NCBI GenBank assembly: GCA_013398175.1
Contig: VZRZ01004237.1
Span: forward strand, 88,146 to 152,145
Direction of reading: 5' to 3'
DNA length: 64,000 nucleotides
Origin: Climacteris rufus
Lineage: Eukaryota; Chordata; Aves; Passeriformes; Climacteridae
The stretch's first letter is position 1. Every line of letters begins with the position of its first letter. The notes beneath the pieces are model-generated. The model was not told where the DNA came from. It saw only the letters and a program-made list of their open reading frames with translations, and did not search any database. Shown piece after piece: positions 49,101 to 61,183 of this stretch. The position numbers and the translations under genes are program-made.

Positions 49101-52100
49101 TCAGCTGAAATAATGACCTTAAGTGATGGCATTAACAGTTGTCCTTGATCCACTGCGAGGTGCTTCTGTTCCTTGTGGCTGGTAATTGCTTGGTAAGCAT
49201 CCTGCTCGGAGGGGAAAAAGTTGGCTAGCAAGAAATCTTTCACCGAAAAAACTACAGAAGCAATTGGCCCTGTTAACTAGGTGTGTTGGCAGAAAACAAA
49301 GTCTGCAAGTGTGTTGTTTGGTCATTGTTAAAACCTCTTGATATACTCAATCTGGGCAAAATGTCTCTTACTCCATAGACTGGGATGATCCCAGATAAGA
49401 CAGCTGGATAAGCTGAACAAGTATATATGACCTGGTTTCAGGACTGAATTTTCTGATCTGAGTTTAGGAAATTTAGTACTTTTCTGAATGTACAGAAGTA
49501 CTGTTCCCGTTTTTCAGAACATTTGTTGCTTTATGACAGGTTAAGTTTACTGATGCCTAATGTTTCTGCATATAATTAAATGCAGATATATGTCTCTGTA
49601 AAGAATTACTTTTTTTGTGCTATCATTACAAGTTCTTGGTGAGCACAAGGCAGGTTTTATGAGCACTTTAACCAAACAGAAGTACACAGAAGAAACTTTG
49701 TGCTAAATTTTATTGTACACAATTCTAAGTAGTATTTACTGGGAGAAGGGAAGAGGGATTTAGCCCCTGGGTTTGTGGTGATAAAGGCTGTGGCTAGGAA
49801 ATTTGATTTTTAAGCTCTGAACTAGTTATCTGTGGTCTGCTCTTCTAAAACATCTGGTGCTGTTAATCCTGGTGATTGCTATATATTTTTTTAATCATCT
49901 TAGGTTTATATTGACTGTTACTGGGGGTTCAGCATTGATTGTGCTTAAAGTTCCTTAAAGGAACATGTACAAGATGAGGGTGCTTAGGAAGAAAGGAGTA
50001 GATGAGTCTGATTTAAAAGTCGAGAGTGCCAATATGAAAATGGCACAGAGAAAGACAGAACACTGAGGTTTTATTGTCTCTGAAAAGATGCTGGATGAGT
50101 CTTTCCAGGTAATAAATTGCTTTCATGAGATGACTGTCGTCTTCCATTTGTCAGTTATCACTCTTGGTATTTGCTAGAATATTTAATGAATCTAGTTGAA
50201 AATGGATAATTGAGAGAGACGGGAGAGACTCATCAGGAAAGCTGTGTTTCTCTGTAAGGCTGGGAATTTGCCACTTTTTGAAAGCAGATGTTTAAATGTA
50301 TGCAGATTCACACTGTAACAAAGCTCAGTGTTTTGAGCAAATAAAAAATTGATATATGTTTTCTCCACTTACCTAGGAGTGGGGAAAATAGAGGTTACAG
50401 TGTGACTTATCCTAGTAGGATCTCCTCCTATTTATGATTCACAAGACATGTCATTGCAGAGGAAGCGCCTGTTGTTTTGATTTTTAAATCAAAAGGAAAT
50501 ACTGCCTTTCTTCAGGTCTCTGGAAATGCTTAGAGTAACTCAAAAAACATGAAATATTACAGAGAATTGAAGAGGACTATCCAAGTGGGATATATGGCCT
50601 CTGAATAACACAGGTCATGACACTTGCCTTCTGCATAGAGCCCTTCAGTGTTTGCGATACTGCATTTCTTTGAGAGAAGCTCATTCTTGGTTCTTCTGTA
50701 GTGCTTGAGTATATTAATGTAAGTATGTGAAGGAAAGAGAAATCCTGCTGCCAGCTGAGTCTTCATACAATGGTGGCTGATAAAAGGCTAGTATGGGGAC
50801 AGATGCATTGCACTGCTGTTGGTTCTCTTTAGGAACATTGGACCACTTCACTGTCAGGGACCACTTTATCAGCACTTCCCTGCCATTCTTGTCCTCCATG
50901 CTGCCTTTCTGCTCTCTTTTCTCTTGGAGACTCAGTCACTGCCTGAGCTGTACTAATGCTTCTGGATGGGAAGAATTGCTGCATCCAGTTTGTCTGCTTG
51001 CATACTTGCAAGGCCTTATCCATTCCAGCTCCTGTGTAATCCTCTTGGACTCTAGCTCTGCTGCTCTGTGGGAGAGACAGCATTCAGATGTGCAGGGGTC
51101 TTTGAAGAACAGTGTGAAAATGTTGGCTGTAATAGGATTTTGGATACAAGCACCTGTTGTTTGTCCAGACAGTTCAGTGTTTTCTTTGTTCTCCTCCATT
51201 GGCATTGTGGGGATAACACCTGAGTCTTCTTGTACCAGCTTGTGTTTAGGATATAGTTACAATTGCCTGTAAGTGATGTAAGGAAAATGCTGTATCAGTG
51301 CCACACGTTTCACGTTTAATGGCTTGTCAGCTATATCAAATAATCATAGCAAAACCAAGTCATGTAATGCTGTTAATATTTGGAAATGTGAGGTTCTTAG
51401 TAAAACCTGTAGATGAAATAGCTTTTCCTTAAGAGACTGAAACATAAACAAAATTACAATGAACAGATGGAAGAGAATGCAAAAGGAAGGCAAAGATGGA
51501 AAAAAAACCCCAACCGAACAACAGACCAACTGCAGAACAGAAGCCCCCTACACAAAAGAAAATATTTAGTTAGTTGAATTCAAATAGTGGTGGAAATAGT
51601 TACCTGAGCAGTTCAAGGACCAAGATCTATAGTTATCTGAATGCCCTGTTTTGAATTTTTTTCAGCTAATCTTCCAAATATTAATCTCCAAAGTATTAAT
51701 TCTAGTTTAGCAAACTACTTAATACTGCTATACCATCCAGACAAGTAACTGCCTTCAGCAGAATTTACTCATATATTTCTGGTTTAAGATCCTTAGGTTG
51801 GGAATACCCTTTCTATGAAGTTAGTGTGTGTGACTAAGCAGCTGTGCAAACCTACAAGTGTGACATTTTAGGTAAGCTTTGCATTTTGATTGATTACAGT
51901 TTAGGGTTAGTCTTGCTCCATTACATGCTTATACAGTGATAACTATTTTCAGAAACTACAGCCTGTTATATTGAAAGAAAACTGAACGTAATCCTTTTTG
52001 TCTTTGCTGTCCTGGTTTGTGCCCTTGAGCAGTTATTCCCTGCTCTGTGGGCAGCTGAGCTGTACCTGGTGGAAGGGGAGAATTGTCAGAGATGGGTGGG

Positions 52101-55100
52101 ACAGGCAGCAGCTCTGCTCAAAATCTGCTGCACTCTTTCCATGGGTAATCCCAGCTGATGAGACAGAGCCTGAAGCCTTGCATGGGTGCAGCTCATGGCA
52201 ATTGGTGCCACAGCAGGGTGGCTTCACCTCAGTGTGCTGCTTTAGGTGTGTAGGGGTAGGGAAATGTGTCAGAAAGTTGGTGTTTGATGTGAAGAGTCAA
52301 GAGCAGTGCTCGAGACAGGTGTCAGAGGGGCTTCAATAAACAGCTGAAAACACTGGAAGAAGAATACTACAGTGCTCCTGAACAAAAATGCTTTGAGAAC
52401 TGTGGAAGAGCAGCAAGGTCGTTTTCTCCAGCCTTGGAAACCCTCAGTTTCCCAGTGCTGAGCCAAGGCTGCTGAGGAGGGTTATGTGATGGGCTTGGGA
52501 GGTGAGCCAGAAGGCATTGGCTCTCTGTGATATTTCAGCCTCAGGAATAAGGCAAGGCTCTCCAGTTTGGAAGTAACTGAAATCTAAGAAGTAGCTATGA
52601 AAGCACAAAACTTGTGGGAATGCATAACCAGTGTTAATATTTGCACTCAGGTTTTCTTAATGTCTCCTGGGGAATCAGTTTCTGTGTTAGTTGACACATA
52701 CTTGTTTTAACAGAAGTCTTTACATTAAAAGATACTGTGTTGAGGTACATGGGTATCATCAAATCTTTCTTGTTCTTCAGAAAAACCCTTATTAGGAGCA
52801 CAATTTTAGGGAGTAGTGTACTTTATTTTTCAGCTTTTGAGTGGAGGCTTTTTGCAACAGTAAAAGGATGGTTGAAGTCTTAATGTCACATTAAGTGTGG
52901 TGAGGAGTACACTCATCTATCTTGGCTCTGCTGTATTATAGAGCATAGGTTATGATGTATGCAGCTGAAGTAAAAAATACCCCAGCAGGACAGAGATGAG
53001 ATAGAACCTGGGGGTGAATATAATGAATCCCTCGCTTCAGAAGATACTATAGACTGAGCTTATTGTGAAAGTAACAGAATTTTCTCTGCTGTCTCAGCTT
53101 ATTTAAATGTACCTCAGAGAATGACTGTATAGGTTTTGTACACTGGTTACAGTAAAGAGTATATAATAGAACGTAGCTGCCTGAGTTTTTGTGAATTATT
53201 GATGCTGTGGTCATGAAGATAGTTCTTAGTGGCCGGCAAAAGTTTCCAGTCTTCTGTATTCCAGGTTTGTTTGCTACAGAGCATCTTAATTAAATGTGAA
53301 ATACTCTGTTAAAGTTAACTCCAGTGCTCTATTTTTAAAATAACTGGAGTGAAAAATTCATTTTATATGCCATCTACCTGTTGTGTCTTGGGACTAAATG
53401 GAGTGAATCACGATTGCTCTAAGAAAGCACTTTGGGAGAAGCAGGAAACTATGAAGAGTAGAGAGCTCCTGTGTTTGTTCAGAGCTATAATCTTGTGCCA
53501 GTGCTGGCTGCAGAACTCCAGTTGATTTTCAAGAGTGCTAAAGCAAAGAAAGGTGGGGGCAGTAGGAATTATGTTTGAATATATCCATATGTTTGGGTCC
53601 TATTTCCTCTATTTTCTTATATTTCATCTTACAATGGGTTTGGTTTGTATTTGCATCTGAGATTAGAGAAATAAAATGAAAATTTAGAGGGGTTAATTTA
53701 GGAATTAATTTAGGAAGGTCCTCACTCCCTCTCATTGAATGAATGTGCACTGAGTTTTGGAGTGTTATTTACCTTTTATCATAAAGTAGTGGAATGGTAA
53801 ATGTAGGAATTCAGACAGATGGCTCAGCCACATCATTGCTTGTTTTTCTTGGATGTTTTACAGGAGCCTTTTTTTGCTTGTTGGTGGCCTCCTTGCTTTC
53901 ACTCAATATAAAAGAATTAATGATTGTAGGGGCTAAGTTATTCTATTACATCAGCATGCCCTTGGCACAAGTTCCTGCTTAAATTTCACTGCACATTTAA
54001 TGAAAACTCTGTTTCCTGCTTCCCTGCTATCGAGGGAAAAAAAACCCCAAGCAAGCAATCAAAAAAACCCCAACAAATCCTCAATCAGGCAGAAGCAACT
54101 GTTCCAAATCTGTTTGTTGTTTATACATAAAACTGCTAGTTCATGTGGTAGACAAATGAGCAATGTATCATAAACCAAACAACAAAATCAGTATCCTGGG
54201 TTATTGTGGTGGTGAAAAGTCATGTTATAAATACAGTGTAGTTCTCAGTACAAGAGAAAACAAGGGAGGTTTTACTTTTTAGTTCCTTAAAAGCATAACA
54301 AGTAGATCTGCAAGCACAAATTGCCTATTTTTTGCCTGGGGGAAAAGGAACTTCCTTGTGATGGTGAAGCTGGAGCGGGGAAAGGAGGGAAGTAGATTTA
54401 CTGTTCAAGAGCACTTGGTTTTGCTCTGAGTCCTGAGAAGTTTAACTTTAGTTAGGGAAGATGTTTCCCACTTTGAAATATTACATGTTCAGGAGCCTAT
54501 GTTTGAGGCAAATGAACAAAAGGTAATTTAAGGCTGTATTTGGAAAAGGAGCAATTTTTTAGCTGATTTAGTATTATTTGGATTTTATTTAAAAAGTCAT
54601 CCAACTGTCACCCCAAAGCTACTCAGTGCAGATTAGCGTAATTCAGTTAATTTAAAATGTAATCTCATTACAGTTTGTACTAGGGAATGCCATGAAATAC
54701 CATTTACCTTCACCTACCCTGGTTGTTCAGGGCAAACTCACTGTGGCTTTGCTATTCAGCAGTGTGTAGATCCCTGCTTTTGTCATGGATGCTTGAGCTC
54801 TCCAGTGATACTCAATATCCTTGTTAGGACTTGGTTGCACTTTGAGCACGGTTCTCAATGTTTGATAACAGATCACTGGTTGTCACTGGACAGTAATCAA
54901 GAACCAGTTGCAGTGATTTCTGCTTCAGTATAATTAATTTACTGCAGTGCAAATGCTCATCCTCAGAAGTGCCTGGAAGTTGCTTCCACCTGATCCATTG
55001 ATGTGAAAAGAAGAGCTGGTACATCACTGGATTAGTGTTACTGACACACAGTCCAGCAAGCTTGTAGTAGTGTGATATTTGCTAATAACTTCCAAAATTA

Positions 55101-57070
55101 CCTTTAAGAGGGCATTTTCAAGAATCATAGGTTCATTCTATAACTGCAGTATTAGTTAGCTTAGATTGGTTTGCACTGGGATTTCTCCATAGCATAATCT
55201 AATGACTCTCTGCTGTGGTAGTAAAAATAATAGTGATATAAAACTGTGGCAGATTGCTTGATTAAATTTCTCTGTCAGCCATTTAAATTATTTTGAGTGT
55301 GAACACATTTGTGGAATTACTTGTGTGCTCCTGTGACAATGCATTGGGACATATGCCAAAAAAAATTGTGTCTCTTTTTTGCAGCTTCATTAGCCAGAAT
55401 ACAACTTATTTTGGACTCTTAGCACCATGAAAATGTGAAGTCAAAGAGAGTGTGGAGTACCTGAACTCGAATTGCACAGTACTTGTGGACCTGGACAGGA
55501 AGGAGGTAGATGAGGAGGAAGACATAATTTAAAGAGTCAATGTCAGTAAAACAGTGAAGAAGAATTTTAGACCTATGTTTGTGTGAATTCAGGGAAACTG
55601 GAGAAACTAGCACAAGGACACTTGCTGTGTGCCAGGGTTTCCTGTGAATCTCGAAATCTGATTTTTCTCATTTGGCAGTTGCCATAGTTAACTTCAAAAA
55701 TCCTTAATCTAATGCCTTCTTCTCAATTTAATGTTGGTACTTAGGCTGAAAATCTGCTGTAATTTCTGTGGCATTTTGGCTGACGTGCTGGAATGGTACT
55801 TGCTGAAGCACAATGCAAAATTCAGTGTTTTGTTCCAATATTGTAAATTTCTTGCAATAATCTTTATTGATGAGTTGCTAATGTTGATTTCTTTTAATGT
55901 AAAAGTCACACAACATAAAATCATACTCAAGATATGCAGTCTACCTATGTGACTTTTACTTAATTGAGGATTTTTGTTTTTCTACCCCCAAGTTAGATTT
56001 TTAGATTCATACTGGATTAAATAGCCCCCTATTTCTGAAAATGTACATGGATCTCTTAAGGAAGTGTATAATGATGCTAGAGAATGATCTATCTGTTGTT
56101 CTTAAAAAAGTGATCTAAATTTCTCTGGATTATTAAATTTAGAGATAATGCATTTTAAAAGGAGATAAATGGTATATTGTGACAAATGGGTTTGTATAAA
56201 CAGAAAGAAAAATACTTGAATAGATTATGAAGTGTTGAGCACATATATTTTCTAGTAAAGGTGCTCCAGAAGTCACTATTTCCTCCAAATGTGGCATGAT
56301 TTGTATTGTTCCTGATGTGTGCTGGATTTTCTTTGTGTCTTGAAAATTAATTATTTCATTGGTGTTTGCTGGAGAGGGGAGTGCCCAGTTTTGAACTCAG
56401 TCCCCTTGTGAGAATGTAGGAGCTGGTTACCTCCTTTTCCTGGCCTTGTAAATGTATGTATTTTATGTGTTGTAAGGAAGAACTTGTGTGCCAGTCACTG
56501 CCTTAGTTTAGTAGCAGTTGAACACTAGGTCTCAACAGCATTTTGGAATGGGGTTTGTGCCATGAAAATACTCTGCCTAGACAGTTTCTGTGGCTGTTCT
56601 TGAAAACTAATTTGTTGCTATTGCTGTATACATGCTGCTCTGTATGCTTTCCAGTTCAGGTAAGGGATAATGGGACAGCAGATACAGTAAAAACTCAAAC
56701 TGAAAAGAGAAGGTGAGGTTAACTTCATGGGTTCAGTAATCCTGAAAAAGGACTGGCCTCATTAATGAATGTGTTTGGCACCTGTGAGGATTGGCACAGA
56801 TGCTGTGGCTCTGGCCCTGAACATTGCAGGGCTTCAGTTGTGTGACACGTCTGGAGTCCCCACAGCAGCGTTCTCCCCGCTCTCGCTGAGCCAGGACAGA
56901 GTCAAAATAGCAAGGGTAAACTTTCCAGCTCCATGGCTCAAAGCTGGAGCCCTGGAGGGAGGAGGGATTCAGTATCTTATGCTCATAATTAAAGATGCTT
57001 TGAGGTAATACACTGTTTGTTCATAGTGCTGTCAGCCAGAAAGTATGAAGTACTTTGCAGTGGCAGTTGA
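40160..57070 (+). other. ABHD17C: ABHD17C intron 1, central part
   Basis: AT-rich intronic DNA with only short chance open frames, none longer than about 160 codons and none with recognisable domains. It contains A7-8CCCCAA tracts at about 51500, 54037 and 54061 and a 12-nt tandem duplication (TTAATTTAGGAA twice) at 53693-53716. I recognise no exon or structured RNA. Conserved non-coding elements may be present but cannot be judged without alignment. Confidence 0.75.
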
Positions 57071-57178
57071 TGCCATCATCAGTGTTGTATGAGGAAACTG
57101 AGGAGGGGCACAGCCCAAGCCACAGCCATACAGCCAAGCAGGTGAACTAGAAGTAGCTGTCTCATCCTCCTTTGCTGT
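57071..57178 (-). repeat. MIR-like ancient relic, antisense
   Basis: Read on the plus strand, TATGAGGAAACTGAGG, then CACAGCCCAAGCCACAG, CATACAGCC and later GAACTAGAAGTAGCTGTCTC parallels the reverse complement of the MIR core (GATGAGGAAACTGAGG, CTTGCCCAAGGTCACACAGC, and so on). Divergence is high. L2 elements also carry similar runs, so the family is uncertain. Confidence 0.5.
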
Positions 57179-58199
57179 ATATTTATAATATATTGCTGTC
57201 AGCAATATTCCCAGTCTCCTGTATCCCACTGATCTGCTGTGTCTGAGGTCTCTTACTACTCTGTGCAGGAGCAAGCAGAAGAGTCTGGGGTGTGGATTCT
57301 TAATAACCAGCTTCTGTGCACGTAGTCCATGCTGTCATGGAGAGACCAGAATTGCTGATAAACCTAATTTGTATAAATTAAGGCAGTAACACAGGGGAAA
57401 AGAACCCCAAACTACTGCTATTATTAACTATGGAGTGTTTTGTGGCCTCAGCTAGACCTGGCCTGAAGTTGTAGGTACAGACAGCTGTACTGCTTGTGAA
57501 GGTTGCTGGGGGTTTTTCTGCATACATAAATGTGATCTGTAAGCCACACAGTGTACTTGGGGCTTATTGAGAGTGGAATAGGCTGGAGAGCTTTGAGCTT
57601 TGCTGCCTGTAAGTGTTTGTGGGTAAGGGGCAGCAGAGATGCTTGCATCATTTACACAGCAGTAGCTGCACTTCTCAGTAATGGAGTTCCCTCAGGGAAA
57701 AAAGCATGCCTGCTCTTTTTTCTCTTTTCCCCTGCTTTGTGAAATCAGTGTTTTGTGTATGCCCGTGGTAACTGTTTCCTGCCTTGGCTTTGCTGAAGGC
57801 TGGTTTCCACCTTGCAGTGTTGCACTGCTGGTTTAGAACTCTCTGATGGGCTCTGCAGGAGAAGTGCCCAAGTATATCCAGAAATTTAACTTGGCTCTCC
57901 TGCTCTGTCGGATGGAGCTCTGTTTCCACAGAGACCGAAGCTTGTGTGTTTCAAGGAAGTTATTTTTAGGAGCTGCTGTTTAGCTGGTGGAAAGACTTTA
58001 TTCCTTAATAGGAGGGCAGATTGTAACAGATTCCTCATTTTCCAGAGTGTTTTTGGTCTATTTCTACCATATTCTTTCCCTTCTTCTGTGTCAGTTTCCC
58101 TTTCATTGCAGCCTTCTTACCTGTGTCTGCTCTTCCTCTCTTCTCTTTCACTTTCTGTCTCACTGTTGGTGTTGTGCAAGAATCTAACACAAGGAAGTT

Positions 58200-58490
58200 T
58201 GCAGAGCGTGAGGGAGGGACCCGGCCTTTGCTTTGAGGATATTGTGATTTAAAGATAAACCCCCGAGGTGGGTTTGTGCCGCCCTGCACGGCGCTTGCTG
58301 AGTCACCAGCGGGCAGGTTTGTGAGGGCGCAGAGGATCCCGGAACCACGGCCTCGCCCTCAGCTCTGAGGACCTTGCCCAGATCAATTATTCACGGCCTT
58401 CGCTGTGAGTTGTCCTGTGTCCTTTGGCCTCGCAGGAAATAAATATTACATGTAGCTGTTCCCGCTGATGTTTGCCGTAAGCTCGACGTT
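58200..58490. promoter_or_regulatory. Intronic CpG-dense patch with AP-1/MARE motif
   Basis: About 18 CpGs lie in 290 bp inside an AT-rich, CpG-poor intron. The heptamer TGAGTCA (58299-58305), the consensus for AP-1, sits within TGCTGAGTCA (58296-58305), a Maf-recognition half-element. The combination suggests an intronic enhancer or alternative promoter of ABHD17C. No coding exon with a good donor is obvious. Activity is inferred only. Confidence 0.45.
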
Positions 58491-60394
58491 TCACTTGCTG
58501 AGGGATGACCTAATGGTAAAGGGCTTAAAAGGATAAATCTATTACAGTAGCTCTTCTGTCTTGGAAAGCTGGACTGTCCCTAAATAAGGCAGTCACAGAG
58601 ATGTCTTTAGTTGTCAGTCAGTAGGAATGTAAAGTAGAAAAGACATTTGCTCTACTGATAGGCTAAGAGTGCACCAACTCGGCATCCTAATACCCTTTTA
58701 CAATTATTCATTTTGCCAAAATCGTCACATTGCTGTTCTGTGGAGTTGAATAGTGAATAGTTATTTATTTAGTGAGGAAGGGCTGCTTTAAGTTTAGACA
58801 TATCTCTGAGCTTTTTAATGATGCAGTGGACTGTATCTGACTTTAACTGGCATTTTATGAAATTGAGGTTTTTTCTCTAGAGCTATTGCCACAGCAGCAA
58901 AGTACTCCACTTACAATATGAGCTGTTTTCAGAAACACAATAATGTTAAAAGGACTGAATCTAAAGCGGATCAGTGTTGAAGAAAATTGCCATATTAAGG
59001 CAATTGTATGTGTTGAATTCTCTTGCCAGCCTGTGCTGTCCTGTTATCCTGTGATTATCATTCAGACATCTGTTTCCATATTCTGCTTGTTTTACAACTC
59101 CACATTTGTCATGATACTGCAGTTCAGGATGGTATTGCAAAACCTACCAGCATTAATATCATTCCTTATCCACTGAAGTGCCATGTAGATGACCTTGTTC
59201 CAGTCCTGTTTTCATGTATTCCCTGATGCTGATGCATTCCCTGATGTCTTTAATACGATGCACCAGCTGGTAGATAGATTGGATGCATGTGCTGCCTTTG
59301 GAGTGTGTGCCTCCTGCCCTACCCACCCAGCAGCTGGAATGAAGTCTGTCTGGACAAGACTTTGTTCCAAGATGCTGTTAACTGAGTCATCCAGGCTCTG
59401 CTGTGTGCTGGACTATATCTAACACTAAGGGAGGAAAAAATCTGCTAGAAGAGCTTCACAACATCTCTTCAAAAACATCAGGCTGTGGCTGTGGCAATAG
59501 ACCACCAGTGTGAGCTGCTGCTTGGTTACCAAGAGGATAAAATTTTACTCCAGAGAGATATTTTTATACAGTTGCTTATTCATATTAGAGTAGGTGCCAA
59601 AAGCACCCTTATGCTCAGCAGTATAAAAATAATAAGAAAATTTCAGTTTTGCAGAGCCTACAATCCAGTGTAGTTATATTTCATCATAAAATGAGGCAAT
59701 CTTGACAGCCTGTAATTGGACGATTAGTACTGGATTATTCTTCTATTGTAATTTAAATTATTAATTGATTTTTCTTCCATTGTAATTTTCTGTTTTGCAC
59801 ATAGCAAATCATTTAGCTTCTTGAAAGTCGACTACTTTCCAGGCCTGCTGTATGCCTCACAAGCAGCTTTGCAAGGAAATTGAAACCTTTCAGGTGTACA
59901 TGGGGTACAGCTGAAACTGTTGGGTTTGATTTTCACTGTCATAGCAGTGACCACAGGATTGTAGACAGTGTAGACTGGCAAAAAGATGTGTTTTGGACAA
60001 ATAATTTTCTACTAGAAATGTGTTCTCTCCTGCATTCAGTTATTCTTTATACAGCTTGCAATGGGAGGTGGAGTTACAGAGAGAAATCTTCTGGGTAAAT
60101 ATTTTATAAGTGAGTAACAGCTTTGATTTACAGCTTTCCTAACAAGTTGTGGTGGCCAAATATTCTTCACTTTTTTGCTATCCTCTGTCACCTCCTCCTG
60201 TGTCCCTTCCAAATTCTTTTCTATTTTGCATATGTTAAGTGAAAGCTGAATTAGTCTCATGCTCAGCTTTTTTGCAGTGTGAAGCAGCACACAGGCTAGG
60301 ACAGTTTTATAGACAGGATGGGAATATCAGGGAGCCATCCAGGACTCCCTATGAACCCTGAATTTTATGGAATTATGTATCATTTTAGTTACGA

Positions 60395-60430
60395 AATAAA
60401 CTTGATGCATTATAAACTTGATGCATTTTA
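60395..60430 (+). repeat. 16-nt tandem duplication
   Basis: ATAAACTTGATGCATT occurs twice in succession with a 16-bp period (CTTGATGCAT at 60401 and 60417). It is a local duplication in intron 1 with no evident role. Confidence 0.9.
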
Positions 60431-61003
60431 AACTGGAAAAGAAAAATTACAAATAAGTTACACTGATCAGAAACTGGAAAAATGAACAAACCTATGGTCT
60501 TTGCTGTCTTCAGCTACACTAACAAGGCAGTTTAGTCTTTTCCTTCCAACTGCATGGAATGACAGGTAGGTAGAGGAGTTACTGTCTTGTTTGATGGTGG
60601 AAAGGCTGTTACCCCCTGGGACATTCAGCTGAAATTCCTGGGAGTGGCTCTGAGTAGGGGGGAAATCTAGTTCCTAATTTGCTTTGCTGTGGAGTGAAAG
60701 ACAAGAGCTGTTCCTGGAGTAGGTAAAGATTAATCACCAAACTGCCATTCCTTTTTTGAGGATAGCTCTCTTCAGCCTGTGTAATGTTTATATTATTTAC
60801 TTTACTGGACAGTTTTAAAATTTTAACTTGTAAGCTCATGTCTCCTAGGAATAGATTTTAAAGAGCAACGAAGGATAGAAGGGATGCCCTGGGTTTTATC
60901 CCACTCTGCTTTTGTTTGTTTGGTTTGGTTTTTGCTTCTGTGGTGTGAAATGTGTTGTGTTTTGGCTTCTTTTTTTTTAAAGGGATCTTTCTTTTCTCTG
61001 CAG

Positions 61004-61183
61004 GTATGGTGTGAGTCCTGAGAACATTATCTTGTATGGTCAGAGCATTGGTACTGTCCCTACAGTAGACCTGGCATCTCGGTACGAGTGTGCAGCAGTG
61101 ATCCTTCATTCTCCCCTGATGTCTGGATTACGGGTGGCTTTTCCTGACACCAGGAAAACCTATTGCTTTGATGCTTTCCCAAG
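61004..61183 (+). CDS. ABHD17C: ABHD17C coding exon 2 (nucleophile motif)
   Basis: The single first base completes Arg178 (AG|G), followed by [20 protein letters not shown] and on through [20 protein letters not shown] to [11 protein letters not shown] and a split codon (AG|). The GQSIG motif supplies the catalytic serine, Ser192 in the numbering from ATG 37621; this corresponds to Ser211 in human ABHD17C, allowing for the shorter linker. [20 protein letters not shown] is the conserved segment following the nucleophile elbow. Both splice sites are canonical (TCTGCAG|G and AG|GTAGGT) and both introns have the same phase. The catalytic Asp and His are expected in the last exon, beyond the window, so the gene here is 3'-incomplete. 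No disabling mutation is visible. Confidence 0.98.

Larger units (their letters stand above)
57179..61003 (+). other. ABHD17C: ABHD17C intron 1, last part
   Basis: The intron ends with a strong T-rich tract and the acceptor TTTCTTTTCTCTGCAG at 60988-61003. It includes the CpG-dense patch at 58200-58490 and a 16-nt tandem duplication at 60395-60430, both listed separately. No exon is recognised. Confidence 0.85.

Noticed and set aside
55120..55142. AGAATCATAGGTTCATTCTA resembling an antisense CR1 tail
   Set aside because: Only the tail-like words are present. No CR1 body follows on the expected side.
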